From Methanosarcinales archaeon (GTDB taxonomy: Archaea > Halobacteriota > Methanosarcinia > Methanosarcinales > Methanogasteraceae): a stretch of 17,715 nucleotides of DNA. Position numbers and translations under genes: made by a program. Numbering within the stretch: position 1 is the first letter of the stretch; every line of letters starts with the position of its first letter. This document shows, piece by piece, positions 14,849-17,715 of this stretch. The stretch covers positions 1 to 17,715 of the forward strand of contig QMVM01000012.1 of NCBI GenBank assembly GCA_003661105.1. Direction: 5' to 3'. The notes under the pieces were generated by a model. That model was not told the origin of the DNA and ran no database searches. It saw only the letters and a list, made by a program, of their open reading frames with translations.

Positions 14849-15115
14849 ATGTCATCCGAACACCCCGAACCCACCATCCATGAAGAACGAATACAATTTC
14901 GCAGTGAGAAGAAATGCCAGAAGCACACTTCCCGCCCCATCGGGGCATCCAAGCCGCGCCGTGAGTCATCGCCCAAGTATATGGAATTCCAGATCGCAGA
15001 AGAAGTTTATTCAAACATGGCAACCGGCAACCTGACAAGTTTTTTTGATTCCGGCAAAGATGCAATCTGCAGCCAGCGTTTGGAATATATGTGTTTTGGG
15101 ATGTGCAATTTATGA
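14849..15115 (+). CDS. Orphan reading frame, unrecognised
   Basis: An 88-residue frame MSSEHPEPTIHEERI... with a GC content closer to the core genome than to the AT-rich genes on either side. It is rich in charged residues, has five cysteines, and its middle reads SSPKYMEFQIAEEVYSNMAT. No family is recognised and no ribosome-binding site is clear before the ATG at 14849 (a GTG at 14840 is the alternative start). Its stop overlaps an ATG at 15112 that opens an 18-residue frame (MKVYGKVSEVDVNGWQRR, to 15168). It could be a real small gene or decayed host sequence caught between two insertions. Confidence 0.3.
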   Translation: MSSEHPEPTIHEERIQFRSEKKCQKHTSRPIGASKPRRESSPKYMEFQIAEEVYSNMATGNLTSFFDSGKDAICSQRLEYMCFGMCNL

Positions 15116-15148
15116 AAGTATATGGAAAGGTCAGTGAGGTGGATGTGA

Positions 15149-15508
15149 ATGGGTGGCAACGACGTTAATTTAGAAATTATCCGTGATGATTCATACAATA
15201 TCGATGTACCTCGAACAATTACTGTAAGAAAGTATGAAACAGATATAATGTGTGATTTAGATGCGGTCAAAGACTCAGTAGGCTTGAATTATTTAAAGCA
15301 TGGGAAAGAATTAGATGAATTAATCCAACAACTCAAAACTAATTCTCTTGGAGCGTATGCCGAACAACTTGAAAACGCTCGAAAATCAAATGGTGTAAAT
15401 CAAATTAAATCAATTCTCAGTAAATTGAAAAATGTAGTTTCAGGTTCTGCAGAAATGGTAGGGATGATCGCTACAATCTTAGATTTGCTTAAAAATAGTA
15501 GTTCCTGA
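15149..15508 (+). CDS. 119-residue protein of unknown function in the defence locus
   Basis: Begins MGGNDVNLEIIRDD. A strong ribosome-binding site GAGGTGG (15136-15142) lies 6 bases before the ATG, making this the best supported start among the overlapping small frames. The first 45 residues look beta-rich. The rest is helical, with regular leucines (LDELIQQLKTNSLGAYAEQLE) and a C-terminal amphipathic region SILSKLKNVVSGSAEMVG followed by a hydrophobic MIATILDLL. That last stretch could touch a membrane or pack as a helical bundle. The composition is AT-rich like the methylase gene. I do not recognise the family; a partner, immunity or effector role in the locus is speculative. Confidence 0.6.
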   Translation: MGGNDVNLEIIRDDSYNIDVPRTITVRKYETDIMCDLDAVKDSVGLNYLKHGKELDELIQQLKTNSLGAYAEQLENARKSNGVNQIKSILSKLKNVVSGSAEMVGMIATILDLLKNSSS

Positions 15509-15563
15509 AGACTTATGACATTTAATAATCACAATTATCGTTTTAAAAATTTAGGAGAGGACT

Positions 15564-17715
15564 ATGCAGGACACACTTCCAAAGGAATATGACCACCATG
15601 CAGTGGAAGAGAAATGGCGGTCGAAGACTTATGACGATATATACCGGTTCGACTGGGAATCAGAGAAACCACAGTACATCATCGATACTCCGCCTCCGTA
15701 TCCCACAGGTAACCTTCACATCGGAAATTCACTAAACTGGTGTTATATCGATTTTGTGGCAAGATACAAGAGAATGCGCGGATATAATGTAATGTTCCCA
15801 CAGGGGTGGGACTGCCATGGCTTGCCGACCGAGGTTAAGGTGGAGGAGACGCACGGGATCACAAGGCACCAGATCCCCAGGTCCGAGTTTCGAGACCTGT
15901 GTAGGGAGTTAACCTTAAAAAACATATCGAAAATGAAGGATACCATGCACCGGCTCGGCTTTTCCATCGACTGGGACTGCGAGTACGTGACGATGGATCC
16001 ACGATATTACAGCATGACCCAGAAGTCGTTCGTGCGGATGTATGCTGACGAGCGGATATACCAGCGCGAGGGTCCTGTGAACTGGTGTCCGAGATGCGGA
16101 ACAGCGATCGCATTCGCAGAGGTCGAGTACGAGGACCGCAAGACCCACTTCTACTATCTTTACTTTAAGGTTGGGACTGGGGAGCAGGCGATGGAGATTG
16201 CAACCACCAGACCTGAGTTACTGCCGGCATGCGTTGCGGTTGCCGTACACCCTGAGGACGAGCGGTTTGGAGGATTTATCGGAGGCACGGTCAGCGTACC
16301 ACTCTTCGGTTATGATGTTCCTGTGATTGCTGATCCGGAGGTCGATCCGGAGTTCGGGACGGGTGTTGTCATGATCTGCACTTTTGGGGATAAGCAGGAT
16401 GTCAGGTGGTGGATCGAGCATGAGCTTCCGCTTCGAATGGCGATCGACCGCGACGGAAAGATGACCGGTGTTGCTGGCAAGTACGAGGGACTGAGTCTTG
16501 GCGACTGCCGGGGCGCGATCATAGCGGATCTTAAGTCAGCCGGGCTGCTGTACAAGGAAGAACCCCTTGACCAGAGCGTCGGAGCGTGCTGGCGGTGCGG
16601 AACACCTATCGAGATACTCTCAGAGAAGCAGTGGTATGTCCGGGTCGATCAGGACGCGATCCTGCGCACCGCTGACGAGATCGAGTGGGTGCCCTCGCAC
16701 ATGTTGATACGGCTCGAGAACTGGACAAAGAGCATGGAATGGGACTGGTGCATATCACGGCAGCGGCTCTTTGCAACCCCGATTCCGGTCTGGTACTGCA
16801 AAGGATGCGGGAAGACGATTGTGGCGAAAGAAGAGTGGCTGCCACTCGATCCTACCGAATCAAAGCCCCCTCTGCCGTGTGAGTGCGGTTCAGAGGAGTT
16901 CATACCTGAGGCGGATGTGCTCGATACGTGGATGGACTCGTCGCTTTCAGCGATGGCAGTCTCTGGATGGGTCTTTGGGAAGGAACCGAGGGTGCCTGCG
17001 CAACTTAGACCGCAGGGGCACGACATCATCCGTACTTGGGCGTTTTACACGATTCTTCGGACGCAGGCGCTAACAAAAAAGCGTCCGTGGGACAGCATCC
17101 TGATAAACGGGATGGTCTCAGGGGAAGACGGGCATAAGATGAGTAAGTCCCTGGATAATATCATTGCGCCCGAGGAAGTGACCATTCAGTACGGTGCTGA
17201 TGCATTCAGGCAGTGGGCAGCGATCGGGGGCTCTACAGGGTCTGATATCATGTTCCGGTGGAAGGATGTCGTTGCAGCATCCCGCTTCCAGCAGAAGATG
17301 TGGAGCATCGTCAGGTTCGCGCTCCCGCACATCAAAGATCATGGGGCGGCCGATAAGGATTCGCTCACGATTGTCGATCGATGGATCTTAAGTAGATTAA
17401 ACACGCTTATTATGGACGTTACCGATGCGATGGATAGGTACCAGTTCGATATCGCATTAAAGATGGTGAAATCGTTTGCATGGGACACTCTTGCAGATCA
17501 TTACATCGAACTTGCCAAGTACCGGCTCTACGGCGAGCCATCTCCCGAGCAGCAGGCGGCACGGTACACGCTTGGAACTGTAATCGAGACGCTGACACGG
17601 CTCCTTGCCCCGACCATTCCGTTCTTTTCAGAGGAAGTCTACTCATACCTTCCCACGTCAGGCAGCGTACATGCGGATGCATGGCCTCTCGCAGACGAGT
17701 CCATGATCGATCCCG
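15564..17715 (+). CDS. valS: Valyl-tRNA synthetase, N-terminal 717 residues (runs off window)
   Basis: Charges tRNA-Val with valine and edits mischarged threonine. The class I signatures are present: PPPYPTGNLHIGN (HIGN at 52-55), GWDCHGLPTEVKVEE, and GHKMSKSLDN (KMSKS at 525-529). The editing domain carries ATTRPELLPACVAVAVHPED. CPRCG, CWRCG and CKGCG/CECGS pairs suggest zinc knuckles as in archaeal ValRS. The anticodon-binding domain begins near DRWILSRLN and is cut by the window end. The start at 15564 is backed by AGGAGAGG (15553-15560). AT-rich sequence at 15518-15530 may hold the promoter. Core-genome composition returns here. Confidence 0.97.
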   Translation, partial: MQDTLPKEYDHHAVEEKWRSKTYDDIYRFDWESEKPQYIIDTPPPYPTGNLHIGNSLNWCYIDFVARYKRMRGYNVMFPQGWDCHGLPTEVKVEETHGITRHQIPRSEFRDLCRELTLKNISKMKDTMHRLGFSIDWDCEYVTMDPRYYSMTQKSFVRMYADERIYQREGPVNWCPRCGTAIAFAEVEYEDRKTHFYYLYFKVGTGEQAMEIATTRPELLPACVAVAVHPEDERFGGFIGGTVSVPLFGYDVPVIADPEVDPEFGTGVVMICTFGDKQDVRWWIEHELPLRMAIDRDGKMTGVAGKYEGLSLGDCRGAIIADLKSAGLLYKEEPLDQSVGACWRCGTPIEILSEKQWYVRVDQDAILRTADEIEWVPSHMLIRLENWTKSMEWDWCISRQRLFATPIPVWYCKGCGKTIVAKEEWLPLDPTESKPPLPCECGSEEFIPEADVLDTWMDSSLSAMAVSGWVFGKEPRVPAQLRPQGHDIIRTWAFYTILRTQALTKKRPWDSILINGMVSGEDGHKMSKSLDNIIAPEEVTIQYGADAFRQWAAIGGSTGSDIMFRWKDVVAASRFQQKMWSIVRFALPHIKDHGAADKDSLTIVDRWILSRLNTLIMDVTDAMDRYQFDIALKMVKSFAWDTLADHYIELAKYRLYGEPSPEQQAARYTLGTVIETLTRLLAPTIPFFSEEVYSYLPTSGSVHADAWPLADESMIDP

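Noticed and set aside
11184..15508. BREX, DISARM or Druantia locus
   Set aside because: Only a methylase, a small nuclease candidate and a small unknown protein are present. The signature helicase, phosphatase, protease and other components are missing between the phosphoesterase gene and valS.
1..17715. tRNA or rRNA genes
   Set aside because: No cloverleaf-compatible sequence with T-loop GGTTCRAATCC-like consensus and no rRNA motif was recognised by eye; a covariance-model scan was not possible.

Overview
The window reads as the chromosome of a euryarchaeon, most likely a methanogen or a relative such as an ANME or Methanosarcinales-type lineage. The evidence is a Pelota gene (eukaryote/archaea-specific ribosome rescue), a HisF with the archaeal internal insertion, a citramalate synthase of the methanogen type, a PspA-PspAA pair, and archaeal TATA boxes placed for leaderless transcripts. 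The lineage is inferred from gene content only.

Layout. Positions 1-431 (-) hold a decayed transposase cut by the window edge. 586-2118 (-) is a fused GMP synthase, divergent from the overlapping hisH-hisF pair (2197-3617), which makes imidazole glycerol phosphate in histidine synthesis. A gap of about 325 bases holds a possible gene remnant. An AAA/DUF4143 ATPase (3943-5187, +) follows and converges on pelA (5281-6447, -), which has an unusual Gly/Ala-rich insertion. A transposase deletion remnant (6722-7043) then precedes a compact membrane-stress cassette: a 56-residue two-helix membrane protein, pspA and pspAA (7067-8245). The next gap carries inverted arrays of a 10-base repeat and a broken, unrecognised gene (8438-8796, -). 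The citramalate synthase gene (8916-10397, -) has no ATG, GTG or TTG start ahead of its conserved N-terminus. It is divergent from a YfcE/MJ0936-type phosphoesterase (10481-10990).

From about 11.1 to 15.5 kb the sequence becomes much more AT-rich over most of its length. This stretch holds a probable acquired defence locus: a 999-residue adenine-specific DNA methylase, an abutting 215-residue PD-(D/E)XK-type nuclease candidate, a short segment of host-like composition with an orphan reading frame, and a 119-residue protein of unknown role. Just before it lies a promoter driving only a 19-codon frame, which looks like a gene cut short. The core genome resumes with valS (15564 to the window end, partial).

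The most interesting unit is the methylase + small nuclease pair. It looks like a two-gene restriction-modification system in which specificity and modification are in one large protein and cleavage may be in a separate small protein. The other points worth following are the non-canonical start of the citramalate synthase gene, the pelA insertion and the PspA cassette.
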